DNA of 64,000 nucleotides from Bifidobacterium bohemicum DSM 22767 (GTDB lineage Bacteria > Actinomycetota > Actinomycetes > Actinomycetales > Bifidobacteriaceae), in NCBI RefSeq assembly GCF_000741525.1, contig NZ_JGYP01000002.1:310001-374000 (forward strand). Direction: 5' to 3'. This document shows, in pieces, positions 19,332 to 28,851 of this stretch. The position numbers and the translations under genes are program-made. The first letter of the stretch is position 1, and each line of letters begins with the position of its first letter. The notes beneath the pieces were generated by a model, which saw nothing but the letters and a program-made list of their open reading frames with translations, made no database searches and had not been told where the DNA came from.

Positions 19332-20852
19332 TCAATACAGACCGCCGGCCTCTGCCACCTTCACCGGTGCGGATTCGTCAATGCCGGACTCCTTGGCGAA
19401 GTCAACCGCACCATCAGCGGCGATATTGCCCACGATTGAAACAGGACCTTCGGGATAACGCACGCGCTTCTCACCCACACGATCCATAACGTATCGGGTC
19501 ACGTTGTCGAGAGCAACACGCTCCTGCTGCATGGTGTCGCGCTCGCGAATGGTGACGGCGTGATCGTCGACGGTGTCGAAATCGACGGTGATGCACAGCG
19601 GGGTGCCGATTTCATCCTGACGACGGTACCGACGCCCGATGGCACCGGCCTCGTCGTAGTCAATCATCAGCTCATGCTGACGCAGCTCGGCGGCAAGGTC
19701 ATGCGCCACGCCTTGCAGTTCCGGCTTCTTGCTCAGAGGGAATACGGCGGCCTTTACCGGAGCGAGTCTTGGGTCGAGGCGCAGCACGGTGCGGCGGTCC
19801 ACCCCGCCTTTGGTGTTCGGAGCCTCGTCAACCGCATAGGCATCCACGAGGAAGGCCATCAGCGAACGGGTCAGACCCGCAGCCGGCTCAATAACGTAGG
19901 GAATGTACTTCTTGCCACTGGCTTGGTCGAAGTAGGTCAGATCCTCGCCGGAATGCTCCTGATGGGCTTTCAGATCGAAGTCGGTACGGTTGGCCACACC
20001 TTCAAGCTCGCCCCAGTCCGAACCTTTGAAACCGAATTTGTATTCGATGTCGACGGTACGCTTGGAGTAGTGCGCCAGCTTTTCCTTCGGATGCTCATAG
20101 TGGCGTAGATTTTCCGGGTTGATGCCAAGGTCGGTATACCAGCGGGTGCGGGTGTCGATCCAATACTGATGCCATTCTTCGTCGGTGCCGGGCTCTACGA
20201 AGAACTCCATCTCCATCTGCTCGAATTCGCGCGTACGGAAAATGAAATTGCCGGGCGTGATCTCATTACGGAACGACTTGCCGATATTTGCGATGCCGAA
20301 CGGCGGCTTCGAACGGGAGGAGGTCATCACGTTCTTGAAATCCACGAAGATGCCCTGTGCGGTCTCAGGACGCAGGTAGTGCAAAGACGTCTCGTCCTCC
20401 ACCGGCCCCAGATGGGTACGCAACATCATGTTGAAGTCGCGAGGCTCGGTCCACTGTCCACGTGTGCCGCAATCGGGACAAACAATGTCTTTCAGACCGT
20501 TTTCAGGCATCTTGTCGCCATGCTTCTCGGCATACGACTCCTCGAGTTTGTCCGCACGCTGGCGCTTGTGGCAGTTGAGGCATTCAATCAGCGGGTCGTT
20601 GAATACGGAGACATGACCCGAGGCCTCCCACACGGCAGACGGCAGGATGACGGAGGTATCCACGCCCACGACATCGCCGCGCGTGACCACCATGGAGCGC
20701 CACCATTCGCGCTTGATGTTGTCCTTGAGCGCCACGCCCAGCGGACCGTAATCCCATGCGGAACGCGTGCCGCCGTAAATCTCACCTGCGGGGAACACAA
20801 AACCACGACGCTTAGCCAGCGACACGACTTCATCAAGTTTGGATTGAGCCAC
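19332..20852 (-). CDS. glyQS: Glycyl-tRNA synthetase (single-chain, class II)
   Basis: 506 residues, close to the usual length for bacterial dimeric GlyRS. It charges tRNA-Gly. Seen: the N-terminal [20 protein letters not shown], zinc-type cysteines ([14 protein letters not shown] and [13 protein letters not shown]), motif 2 ([34 protein letters not shown] region) and motif 3 ([18 protein letters not shown]). The C-terminal anticodon-binding domain is intact. A GGAAGG ribosome site and a TATAAT box lie upstream. Confidence 0.97.
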   Translation of the reverse strand: MAQSKLDEVVSLAKRRGFVFPAGEIYGGTRSAWDYGPLGVALKDNIKREWWRSMVVTRGDVVGVDTSVILPSAVWEASGHVSVFNDPLIECLNCHKRQRADKLEESYAEKHGDKMPENGLKDIVCPDCGTRGQWTEPRDFNMMLRTHLGPVEDETSLHYLRPETAQGIFVDFKNVMTSSRSKPPFGIANIGKSFRNEITPGNFIFRTREFEQMEMEFFVEPGTDEEWHQYWIDTRTRWYTDLGINPENLRHYEHPKEKLAHYSKRTVDIEYKFGFKGSDWGELEGVANRTDFDLKAHQEHSGEDLTYFDQASGKKYIPYVIEPAAGLTRSLMAFLVDAYAVDEAPNTKGGVDRRTVLRLDPRLAPVKAAVFPLSKKPELQGVAHDLAAELRQHELMIDYDEAGAIGRRYRRQDEIGTPLCITVDFDTVDDHAVTIRERDTMQQERVALDNVTRYVMDRVGEKRVRYPEGPVSIVGNIAADGAVDFAKESGIDESAPVKVAEAGGLY

Positions 20853-20898
20853 GACACACCTTCCGCTTCAATCGGCTGAAATCTGCCGATTCATGACA

Positions 20899-20904
20899 AT
20901 TATA
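20899..20904 (-). promoter_or_regulatory. Likely -10 element of glyQS
   Basis: TATAAT on the minus strand, 46 bases before the glyQS start. The -35 region at the expected distance is weak (around TGTGTC), so this is a partial promoter match. Confidence 0.45.
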
Positions 20905-21336
20905 CTGTGTGCACACTCTACCGACACAGCGTGACAGTAAACCTTTGGGTTCAGATTCGAACACGCGAGCCTGCGCTATGCACCTTCCGACCCATTCATT
21001 CAGCGTTATTTCGAAAGTCATCATAGATTCCATAGCCGCTTTTCAGAAAACCACAGGATTGATGAATGAGGGACATTGAAATCCCGGAGATTTTCCGTAT
21101 CGGGCAATTGAAGTCGCAACGTGCCCAGAGAATGCGACCGCACCGATGCCGATCGGTTACCCATTGTTCACAGCAACGTAGCGGCATTCTATCAAATTCA
21201 ATCAAAGAACCGACATCGTTTTGACATAGACGCGAAGTCAAACGAAATACGTTATAAAATACGGCAAAGTACGGGCTTACCGTTAAATCTAACTGTTTGA
21301 TTTGCTTAGTCTGTCAATGGGTATAAATTGGTTTTT
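20905..21336. other. Divergent promoter region between glyQS and the LacI-type regulator
   Basis: About 430 bases. The part next to the regulator is AT-rich. TTGACA at 21221-21226 and TATAAA at 21253-21258 are 26 bases apart, too far for one promoter. No clear LacI-type palindromic operator was found by eye. Confidence 0.4.
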
Positions 21337-21339
21337 ATG

Positions 21340-22383
21340 ATGACAATGAAAGACGTGGCAGAGAAAGCCGGGGTCTCCATTTCCACCGTGTCTCTGGTAC
21401 TCAACAATCACGATGCGGGACGAGTCAAACCACAAATAGCGGCCAAAGTCCGTCAGATGGCCGAAGAACTGGGCTATAAGCCGAATCCGATGGCACGGTC
21501 GTTACGAACCAGCAGGACGGGAATCCTCGGTTTCGTCTCCGAGCAGATTCAAGGCATCCCCTATACGTCAAAAGCATTACAGGGCGCCCAGGATGCCACA
21601 AGCCGGTACGGGTACATCATCCTTCTGGTGGACACGGACGGTTCGGCCCGTCAGGTCGAGCAGACTTCCACGCTGCAGCGCTACGGCGTTGATGGTTTCC
21701 TGTATTCCAAACCATCAAGTCAGGTCACCGAGGTGCCCGAAGAACTCGTGCATTCACCGCTGGTCCTCATCTCCACCAACACGGTTGACAACCGATTCCC
21801 GATTGTGGAGCCAAACGAGTTTGCCATCGGCTACGACGCCACAAAACGCCTGATCGACTCGGGTGCCAAGAAAATCGCATACATCGGCAACGCCAAGCCG
21901 ACCATCACCCAGGCCACGCGTTTGGAAGGCTATCGTCGGGCGTTCAAAGAGGCAGGCCGCACTTTCGATGACCGTCTTGTGGTCAATGTGGGCAACAACG
22001 ATCCGGCGCTTGAAATGGTCTCAAGACTCTTTGATGAGCAACACCCCGACGCCTTCTTCTGCTACGACGACTCCCGCACGTGGTACGTCTATGAATGCGC
22101 GGCACGACGCGGTCTGACGATCGGCAAAGACCTGTCCGTGATCGGTGTGGGCAATCTCGATTTCATCGTCGATACGTTCACGCCAAAGCTCACCACCATC
22201 GCCATACCCGAATATGAGATGGGGTATTGGGCCGCATGCAAGCTGATCTCACTGATCGAAAAACGTTCGCTCGGTCCCCACCCCTTCCCGGACGAGCTAA
22301 GCAACCTGCCGGCCATTGACGCAGCAAGCCCAGCCAAGGTTCATTGTCGACTCATTGAAAACGAGTCAGTGATTTCAAAGTAA
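21340..22383 (+). CDS. LacI-family transcriptional regulator (orphan)
   Basis: About 347 residues from the ATG at 21340; ATGs at 21337 and 21346 are equally possible because no strong ribosome site decides. The DNA-binding helix-turn-helix MKDVAEKAGVSISTVSLVL is at the N-terminus, followed by the hinge YKPNPMARSLRTSRTG. The periplasmic-binding-protein-like ligand domain follows (GILGFVSEQ, VDGFLYSKPSS, LISTNTVDN, PDAFFCYDDSR). In bifidobacteria most LacI regulators sit beside the sugar genes they control. Here the neighbours are glyQS and uppS, so ligand and targets are unknown. Expected to repress until a sugar binds. Confidence 0.88.
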   Translation: MTMKDVAEKAGVSISTVSLVLNNHDAGRVKPQIAAKVRQMAEELGYKPNPMARSLRTSRTGILGFVSEQIQGIPYTSKALQGAQDATSRYGYIILLVDTDGSARQVEQTSTLQRYGVDGFLYSKPSSQVTEVPEELVHSPLVLISTNTVDNRFPIVEPNEFAIGYDATKRLIDSGAKKIAYIGNAKPTITQATRLEGYRRAFKEAGRTFDDRLVVNVGNNDPALEMVSRLFDEQHPDAFFCYDDSRTWYVYECAARRGLTIGKDLSVIGVGNLDFIVDTFTPKLTTIAIPEYEMGYWAACKLISLIEKRSLGPHPFPDELSNLPAIDAASPAKVHCRLIENESVISK

Positions 22384-22532
22384 TTTTCATGCATCTTAGT
22401 CATGCGGAATCGGATTCCGCCATTTCATCAGCGGGTTTGCGAAATCCCGATCCCATTGGGCCTAACCGACACGTTTAAGACACACTTTTTTCTGATGCCT
22501 CGATACAATATCCTGGCACGCACAAGTCGGCA

Positions 22533-22542
22533 GGGGGGGGGG
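22533..22542. repeat. G10 homopolymer
   Basis: Ten G in a row in the 242-base gap between the convergent LacI-type gene and uppS. Not in a coding region. Confidence 0.8.
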
Positions 22543-22625
22543 TCAGCGCTGGCAACGACTCGCACACGACAAACCCACCCAAGATTTCCGGAACGATTCA
22601 TTTCATGCTATGGCTCTCACACCCA

Positions 22626-23420
22626 TTACTTGATCGCCCCAAATCGACGGTCACGGCCAGTATAATGATCAATGGAACGCCATAACGGCACACGACCGTA
22701 GTCAGGGAAAAGCTCGGGGGCGAAATCAAGCTCGGCGTAAGCAGCCTGCCACGGCAGAAAGTTCGAGGTTCGTCGTTCACCGGAAGTGCGGATGAGCAAA
22801 TCACAATCAGGGATATCGGGGTTGTACAGGTGCTGCGCCACCATTTTTTTAGTCACACGGTCACCGCTGATCTGCCCGTCACGAACCTCGCGCGCGATAC
22901 CGGCCATCGCGTCAGCGAGTTCGGTGCGACCACCGTAGTTGATGCAAAAAACCACGTCGATGGTGGTGTTGTGCTTCGTGCGCTCCATCGCCGTTTCAAG
23001 CTCATCCATCACCGACTTCCACAGGCGTGGTCGTCGACCGGCCCAACGTACGCGTACGCCCCATTGATCCATTTGCGCCACACGACGATGGATAATATCG
23101 CGGGAAAACCCCATAAGGAAACGCACTTCCTGCGGGCTGCGCTTCCAGTTCTCCGTGGAAAAAGTATAGAGACTCAAATAACGCACACCGGCTTCAATGG
23201 CACCCGCGATGACGTCGAAAACGACCGGCTCAGCCGCCTGATGCCCTTCAGTACGAATCAGACCGCGTTGTTGGGCCCAACGCCCGTTGCCATCCATGAT
23301 GACCCCGACATGGCGGGGCACTTTCCCCTTCGGAAATGACGGAATGATGGACGGGTCAGAAAACGGAGCCGCAGGAACGCTCAGCGACGTGTAATCCACA
23401 TGTTCGAAAGCCATATTCAT
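22626..23420 (-). CDS. uppS: Undecaprenyl diphosphate synthase
   Basis: 264 residues. Cis-prenyltransferase that makes the C55 carrier lipid for peptidoglycan and surface polysaccharides. The catalytic aspartate lies in MDGNGRWAQQRG (about residue 43). SLYTFSTENWKR and the C-terminal RTSGERRTSNFLPWQAAYAE signature are intact. Its start overlaps the recO stop (23417-23420), so recO and uppS are probably co-translated. Length is normal for the family. Confidence 0.96.
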   Translation of the reverse strand: MNMAFEHVDYTSLSVPAAPFSDPSIIPSFPKGKVPRHVGVIMDGNGRWAQQRGLIRTEGHQAAEPVVFDVIAGAIEAGVRYLSLYTFSTENWKRSPQEVRFLMGFSRDIIHRRVAQMDQWGVRVRWAGRRPRLWKSVMDELETAMERTKHNTTIDVVFCINYGGRTELADAMAGIAREVRDGQISGDRVTKKMVAQHLYNPDIPDCDLLIRTSGERRTSNFLPWQAAYAELDFAPELFPDYGRVPLWRSIDHYTGRDRRFGAIK

Positions 23421-24139
23421 GAATCTAGCAGACGCAGTGCATGAATGGGGCGCTCAAGGTAGTATTCACCCCATTTCTCGACAAGTGAACGCACATCACC
23501 TTGTAAAACCGTGGCATCCAGCGTCGTCCAATCGCCTTCGACCAGAGCCTCAAGCTGCTCTCGCTCCGTCAGATCGATCCTTACGGCAGCCGGCGTGTGA
23601 TCGATTGAACACATCACACCGCCAGCACTAATTGAGCAGAAATCCAGATTGTCGCGTCTACCACAGACCACACATGAATCCAAGCGCGGCGTCCAGCCGG
23701 CCAGACTCAGCGCACGCATAAGATAGGAGTCCCCTATCGCATCGGCAGGATGCAGTGCATTCGCCAAGGCGTTCAGTGCGCCGATCAATAATACATATTG
23801 GGATTCTGTGGACTCATACTCCGCAGTGATGAGTTTGTCGGCGGTCTCCACCATGGCACTAGCAGCTGTATATGCAGCATAATCCACACAAATCCGCGAA
23901 GCATACTGCGATATTGAAACCGCTTGGGAAACGACATCCAAAGACCGGCCCTGGGCGATCAGCAAATCGCAACGCATGAAAGGTTCTAACCGAGCGCCGA
24001 ACCGTGACTTGGTACGTCGCACACCCTTAGCCACGGCACGGATTTTGCCGTGATGACGCGTCAGAATGGTAATGATACGATCCGCTTCACCGAGCTTGAC
24101 GGTTTTGAGAACCACACCTTCGTCACTGTATACCGGCAT
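23417..24139 (-). CDS. recO: DNA repair protein RecO
   Basis: 240 residues. It acts with RecR to load RecA on single-stranded gaps. The N-terminal OB-fold starts MPVYSDEGVVLKTVKLGEADRI, then the basic stretch RAVAKGVRRTKSRFGARLEPF. A four-cysteine zinc site is visible in SCVVCGRRDNLDFCSISAGG and GVMCS. The stop overlaps the uppS start by 4 bases. The recO-uppS pair is common in actinobacteria. Confidence 0.94.
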   Translation of the reverse strand: MPVYSDEGVVLKTVKLGEADRIITILTRHHGKIRAVAKGVRRTKSRFGARLEPFMRCDLLIAQGRSLDVVSQAVSISQYASRICVDYAAYTAASAMVETADKLITAEYESTESQYVLLIGALNALANALHPADAIGDSYLMRALSLAGWTPRLDSCVVCGRRDNLDFCSISAGGVMCSIDHTPAAVRIDLTEREQLEALVEGDWTTLDATVLQGDVRSLVEKWGEYYLERPIHALRLLDS

Positions 24140-24163
24140 TAATAACCCGATGTCTACTAAGTC

Positions 24164-25335
24164 CTAGTTGCCGGCCAGAGGGAACGAAAGCGGCGGTATT
24201 CCCATGTCATGCTCGTCTGAAGAAACCCCATTCTGACCGTTGTCGGAGTCATTGGTCGGGTGCACTGGGCTGGTGCCGGGCATCGAATACTCCGGAGACT
24301 CAAACGAAGTCGCCTGCGAAGCGCTCGACGAGACATCAACAGTCGCAGAAGTCGTGTTGGCCAATGAAGCCAAGGAGGGGCTACCCAGGTCCTCAGGCCT
24401 GGAGGTGTCACTCTGTGGCTGTGCAACGGCTTGGGTATCCGTTGTGCTGAGAACCGTTTGTTCGGTCTGCCGAACCGTTTCGTAAGAAGACGCTGAAGGT
24501 ACGGCTGGTACCACAACGGGCTGCTCTGCACCCGCCACTGGCGGTTGAGGATCCGCGGAAAGGTCGACAGGGAACAACGGCTTTACCGTGGAACCGAATG
24601 CTGGCTGTCCGGCGTCCGCTCCGGCTGAGGCGACGGGAGCAGCGGCCTGGGCAGATGCGGATGTCTGTTCCATGCCAGTTGGCACTGAGCCATAGTCTGC
24701 AAGGCGCGCATATATGCCTCGACGCGGCTGAGCAACTGCGAGCATACAGCCAAATAGTAATCAACCTCACGCTCATCGTATCCGTGAACACCCTTTCGCT
24801 GGGTGAAAATGACGTTGGCTATGGTGTTGGAATCGAAATCTCGCAGGGATTTGGATTCACTCGGCCTCATCTTCTTCACGCCCAACTCGTCCGCCGCAAC
24901 GACAAGAACCTGATCGACAATACGATCGACCTGTTTAACGTCATATGAAGACTGCCTGTGTTTGCCCTTATTAAAACGGTTTCCGGCCGGACGCTCACCG
25001 CGGCCGGCAATCAACTGATAGAGCCTATCCGTTTCAGCCCTCCACGCCACGCGACCATCACTGGCGATCTGACGAGCAGTATCGCGGTCGACAATGGCGT
25101 GTTCAAGACGTGCTAGGGCGGCATCCACCTCGGCGATGACATAGCCTCCCCTAGTGAAAGTAAAGGCCGTGCTCTGCACGAGCTCCTGAGTCAAGTCTCC
25201 GTTGTTCAGGTCATACTGCTCATGTGCCTTTTCGAGAAAATCATCCACTTGATCGGGGTCATAGCCCCATTTATGCTTGCGGACACAGTCAAACCTAGAA
25301 GCGTTTTGTTGCCCCTGTAACGAATTCTCTGACAT
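24164..25335 (-). pseudogene. DivIVA-domain protein, split by a 2-base frameshift
   Basis: Frame one from 25335 gives MSENSLQGQQNASRFDCVRK, then two DivIVA-like segments (KWGYDPDQVDDFLEKAHEQYD and, near residue 200, KGVHGYDEREVDYYLAVCSQL). It then runs into a non-family tail and stops at 24583. A second frame (24164-24745) carries a low-complexity tail rich in S, T, A, Q and P. At (AT)3, positions 24710-24715, removing one AT joins the frames smoothly as SRVEAYARLADYGSVPTG and gives one protein of about 389 residues. So the gene is either frameshifted or carries a sequencing error. It lies upstream of recO and uppS. Its role is presumably in envelope growth or division, from the DivIVA domain. 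Confidence 0.7.
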
Positions 25336-26061
25336 CCAATCTGCCTCCTCAAGTGAACGCTCTATGCTGTTTTATAATACAGGTATGCTACGACGCTAAA
25401 TAAAACCATGCTCACGACGTACTTAAAACGTTAATTATTAAATCGTTAAAGTCATAGAGAACCATATGACACTTGCGGCCTGAAACGATTACTTTTGCAC
25501 CCTTATGAACAGCAGCACCGAGCCCATCCGACGATTTACACCATGCACGCAGGTCACGGCACATTCATCGCTGAACTTGCGGCATTATCCTTTTGCCGGC
25601 TTGGATGCCTATCTCTTCATTGGTCCGACTCGGCAGCAGAATATCGACAAACCAGACGCCCTTGTCGATGTCTTTGTCCGCATGCTGCGAAGTTTTTCTG
25701 TGACCCGTTACCACTGGATATCACGGCTCATATGCGGATTCAGGTCGAGGTCTGAGACAACCATACAATAGGAGCCGTTACAGGCAACATCACTACAGCC
25801 CAAAATCCCCGATATCGCGCCACGACAATCAGCGACACATCGACACTAAACGATGCACACAACAGCGAACAAGAAAAACAGATTGGCAACCACCGCAGAA
25901 ACGAACCCCAAACCATTGACAGCAGCGGCATATTTGAACCCGCACGAAACACCGGACTCCAACCATCGACCGCCAAACGCTGCACGGGGCAACCCGAATC
26001 CATTCAGGACTGGGGCAACACTCCGGTGGCCGGCGGTTGAGGTAAACTAGTGGCTTGTATC
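25336..26061. other. Long intergenic region before tRNA-Val
   Basis: 726 bases without a convincing gene. The first part is AT-rich (probable promoter of the DivIVA-domain gene). Two short frames, 25505-25771 on plus and 25740-26003 on minus (the latter hydrophobic), have no ribosome site and no family resemblance. Decayed coding DNA is possible but cannot be identified. Confidence 0.45.
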
Positions 26062-26135
26062 GGGCGATTAGCTCAGCTGGTTAGAGCGCCACCTTTACAC
26101 GGTGGATGTCGGGGGTTCGAATCCCTCATCGCCCA
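26062..26135 (+). tRNA. tRNA-Val (anticodon TAC)
   Basis: Cloverleaf with acceptor GGGCGAT/ATCGCCC, D-arm TAGCTCAGCTGGTTAGAGC, anticodon stem CCACC/GGTGG around loop TTTACAC (anticodon TAC), T-arm GGGGGTTCGAATCCC and discriminator A. CCA is not encoded. Confidence 0.95.
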
Positions 26136-26145
26136 CAGATACGAA

Positions 26146-26176
26146 CCCTTGGAATCCCAACGATTCCAAGGGTTTT
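26146..26176 (+). terminator. Hairpin terminator after tRNA-Val
   Basis: CCCTTGGAATC paired with GATTCCAAGGG, short loop, followed by TTTTCT. It starts 11 bases after the tRNA and probably ends its transcript. Confidence 0.8.
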
Positions 26177-26373
26177 CTAGATACCGGCACACGTTTATGG
26201 CACCATTCAAGCACAGATTTCCAATGCCCAGTTCCGATCCCCGTCAGCCCCAGATTGCACACACGCCAGCCATCCATTGCATTCCACAATGCGGTGTATG
26301 GAGACCGGTTTTATGGAGGCATGTACATAATTGCTTATACCCAAGAAGTCAACTATCAGAAAAGGGGTCCATC

Positions 26374-27693
26374 ATGACTGAACTTTCGAATGCCTTACCA
26401 CACTACCCAGCGGTGCCGCAAAGTTCGTCGGACGTTTTTAACGCTCCCATCGCACAGGCGGACCCCGAGATCTCGTCGTTGATCGACCAGGAACTGTCCC
26501 GTCAGCAGAACGGGCTTGAGATGATCGCCTCCGAGAACTTCGTGCCGCGGGCCGTGCTCGACGCACAAGGGTCGATTCTGACCAACAAGTATGCAGAAGG
26601 GTACCCGGGGCGTCGTTACTACGGTGGGTGCGAATTCGTCGATGGCATCGAAACGCTGGCTCGTAATCGTGCCAAGGAACTGTTCGGAGCCGAATTCGCC
26701 AACGTGCAGCCACACTCCGGCGCACAGGGAAATGCCGCCGTCTACCAGGCACTTATCAAGCCGGGCGACACCGTGCTCGGACTGGCCCTCGACCATGGTG
26801 GACACTTGACGCACGGCACCAAAATGAATTTCTCCGGTAAGTTCTACAACGCCGAGGCCTACGGGGTCAACCCCGACACCTTCCTGATCGACCCGGAAAT
26901 CGTGCGTCGGCGTGCTTTGGAAGTACATCCGCAGCTCATCATCGGCGGCTGGAGCGCCTACCCCCGTATCGAAGATTTCAAAGCGCTCAAAGAGATTGCC
27001 GATGAAGTCGGAGCCAAGCTGTGGGTGGATATGGCGCACTTTGCAGGCATGGTTGCAGCAGGTTTGCACCCAAGCCCGGTGCCATACGCGGATGTGGTTT
27101 CTTCCACCGCGCACAAGACTCTCGGCGGCCCCCGCTCGGGCTTCATTCTCGCCAAGCAGGAGTATGCCAAGAAGCTCAATTCCGCCGTCTTCCCCGGGCA
27201 ACAGGGCGGTCCGCTGATGCACGTAATCGCCGCAAAAGCCGTGGCCTTCAAGGTCGCCGGCACCCCTGCGTTCAAAGAACGCATGACCCGTACACTTGAA
27301 GGCGCGAAAATCCTTGCGGAACGTCTTAACGCGCCGGATGTGGCCGCTCAAGGAATCACCGTTTTGACGGGCGGAACCGACGTTCATCTGGTGATGGTAG
27401 ATCTGCGCAACAGTGAGATGGACGGCTTGACGGGCGAAAACCTACTCAGGGAATGCGGCATCACCGTCAACCGCAACACGGTCCCCTTCGACCCTCGCCC
27501 CGCCTCCATTGCCTCCGGCCTGCGAATCGGGACTTCGGCTTTGGCCACGCGTGGTTTCGCGGCACCACAGTATGAGGAAGTGGCCGACATTATCGGCACC
27601 GCATTGGCCAATGGAAAAAATGCCGACATTCACGCGCTGAAGGCACGGGTGACCAAGCTCACCGAAGATTTCCCGCTCTATCCCGGCATGTAA
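26374..27693 (+). CDS. glyA: Serine hydroxymethyltransferase
   Basis: 439 residues from the ATG at 26374, with AAAGGGG upstream. The open frame runs back through the tRNA, but that part is not coding. PLP enzyme that interconverts serine and glycine and feeds one-carbon units into tetrahydrofolate. Seen: [18 protein letters not shown], the tetrahydrofolate/PLP region [16 protein letters not shown], the PLP lysine in [16 protein letters not shown], and the C-terminal domain with [20 protein letters not shown]. Normal length. Stand-alone gene between two hairpins. Confidence 0.97.
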   Translation: MTELSNALPHYPAVPQSSSDVFNAPIAQADPEISSLIDQELSRQQNGLEMIASENFVPRAVLDAQGSILTNKYAEGYPGRRYYGGCEFVDGIETLARNRAKELFGAEFANVQPHSGAQGNAAVYQALIKPGDTVLGLALDHGGHLTHGTKMNFSGKFYNAEAYGVNPDTFLIDPEIVRRRALEVHPQLIIGGWSAYPRIEDFKALKEIADEVGAKLWVDMAHFAGMVAAGLHPSPVPYADVVSSTAHKTLGGPRSGFILAKQEYAKKLNSAVFPGQQGGPLMHVIAAKAVAFKVAGTPAFKERMTRTLEGAKILAERLNAPDVAAQGITVLTGGTDVHLVMVDLRNSEMDGLTGENLLRECGITVNRNTVPFDPRPASIASGLRIGTSALATRGFAAPQYEEVADIIGTALANGKNADIHALKARVTKLTEDFPLYPGM

Positions 27694-28130
27694 AAACCAA
27701 ACCGTGGCCAAAGCGCCGGACCGGTGTGTGCAACGACCGCAAGCGACTGTCCATGGCGGTTGCACACGCCGGTTTCATGCCTATCAGATTAGATGTACCG
27801 GGGAAAGGCTGACGCACAATCAAAACCGGCATCCTCGCCACAACCCGCGGTAGCCCGCCATGTGCAGACGCTTTTTCGTCGTATGAAAGCGCCCCCGGCA
27901 CCGATACGACAGTGGACCGAATGGATCCGTGGCATACAGGCATCAAAACATGTACGACAAACACCTTGCCATGTGGCATGGTGCCGATATGGCATATCAA
28001 GACGGTTTCACCAAGTATTTCAACATAATGGTGCAGAAAAGCTCTCAGGTACTGAGCCCTATGCACCAAGGCGATTCCGAGACTATCTCAAATCAGATGC
28101 CAGCTCCCCAACAACCGTCTGACAAAACCG
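27694..28130. other. Intergenic region with a 14-base inverted repeat
   Basis: 437 bases. About 25 bases after glyA, CCGGTGTGTGCAAC (around 27721) pairs with GTTGCACACGCCGG (around 27759), a long stem with a loop of about 24 bases. It has no T run, so it may be a weak terminator or an RNA-processing hairpin. The remaining roughly 350 bases show no recognisable gene. Confidence 0.5.
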
Positions 28131-28547
28131 TTAGCGGCCCTTGCCATAGGGCGTCAAGTGAATGCCATTCCAATCGTCGGAAACCGTCAACGGGGTGGCA
28201 GCATTCATTCCAGCCGTTGTGGCCGCAGATTGCACAGTGATGGAGCTAGCTGCTCCAGGACGACCAGGTTTGGGCGTCAACACCCACAATGGTCCATCAC
28301 CACCAAGCACGGCGTAGGCGTCCACGATGGTATCCGCAAGCGCATCTTCATCGTCGCCGTCACGCCACCAGATGATGACGCCATTAACCGCAGCGCCATA
28401 ATCCTCATCGACCAAATCCTCACCGGTCAGAGTCATGATCCTATCGCGAATGGAATCACTCACATCGTCATCCCACAACCACTCCTGGATGACGTCTCCT
28501 TCGTGAAACCCGAACTCTTCAGCGTTTTTCGATGCCGTTTCATTCAC
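28131..28547 (-). CDS. DUF3052 family protein
   Basis: 138 residues from the GTG at 28547 (VNETASKNAEEFGF), with GGAACC just upstream; the open frame continues upstream without family character. DUF3052 hallmarks: EFGFHEGDVIQEWLWDDDVSD, RIMTLTGEDLVDEDYGAAVNGVI and IIWWRDGDDEDALADTIVDA, then PLWVLTPKPGRPG. It is a small acidic cytoplasmic protein conserved in actinobacteria, with no established function. It has no close operon partner; the downstream side is the 437-base gap after glyA. Confidence 0.85.
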   Translation of the reverse strand: MNETASKNAEEFGFHEGDVIQEWLWDDDVSDSIRDRIMTLTGEDLVDEDYGAAVNGVIIWWRDGDDEDALADTIVDAYAVLGGDGPLWVLTPKPGRPGAASSITVQSAATTAGMNAATPLTVSDDWNGIHLTPYGKGR

Positions 28548-28851
28548 GGTTCCAATATAGCAAACGGGCGCGAACTGTCTCAATGAGATACAACAACGTT
28601 TTCGACCAACGACCAAACGGACAGACAAACAGACAAAGCGACGCGCCGCACTTTGCTTCCCACTGCCGTCGAGTAAGAAAGAAGCGCCAGGAAACGCCGC
28701 CCTTCTATGCTTGCCGGGATATGTTCCGGTGCCGGGACAATGATCTTCGGCGTACGTGTTCAAGGATCGGTCTCGGCGCAAAGGAAAAGCGCAACCATCG
28801 AATCCACTCGGACGGGTCGAAAGCGAGACAACCGCCTTCATCAGGTTTCAA
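28548..28851. other. Intergenic region upstream of DUF3052
   Basis: 304 bases between the end of the Lon-like protease gene and the DUF3052 start. It should carry the DUF3052 promoter and the end of the protease transcript. No RNA gene or protein-coding stretch is recognised. Confidence 0.4.

Noticed and set aside
21221..21258. TTGACA/TATAAA pair as the LacI-type gene promoter
   Set aside because: The spacing of 26 bases is far outside the usual 16-18.
25505..26003. Two short ORFs before tRNA-Val as genes
   Set aside because: No ribosome site, no family resemblance, unusual composition for host proteins.
26050..26373. N-terminal extension of glyA
   Set aside because: The open frame crosses the tRNA and its terminator; the ATG at 26374 has the ribosome site and the family start.
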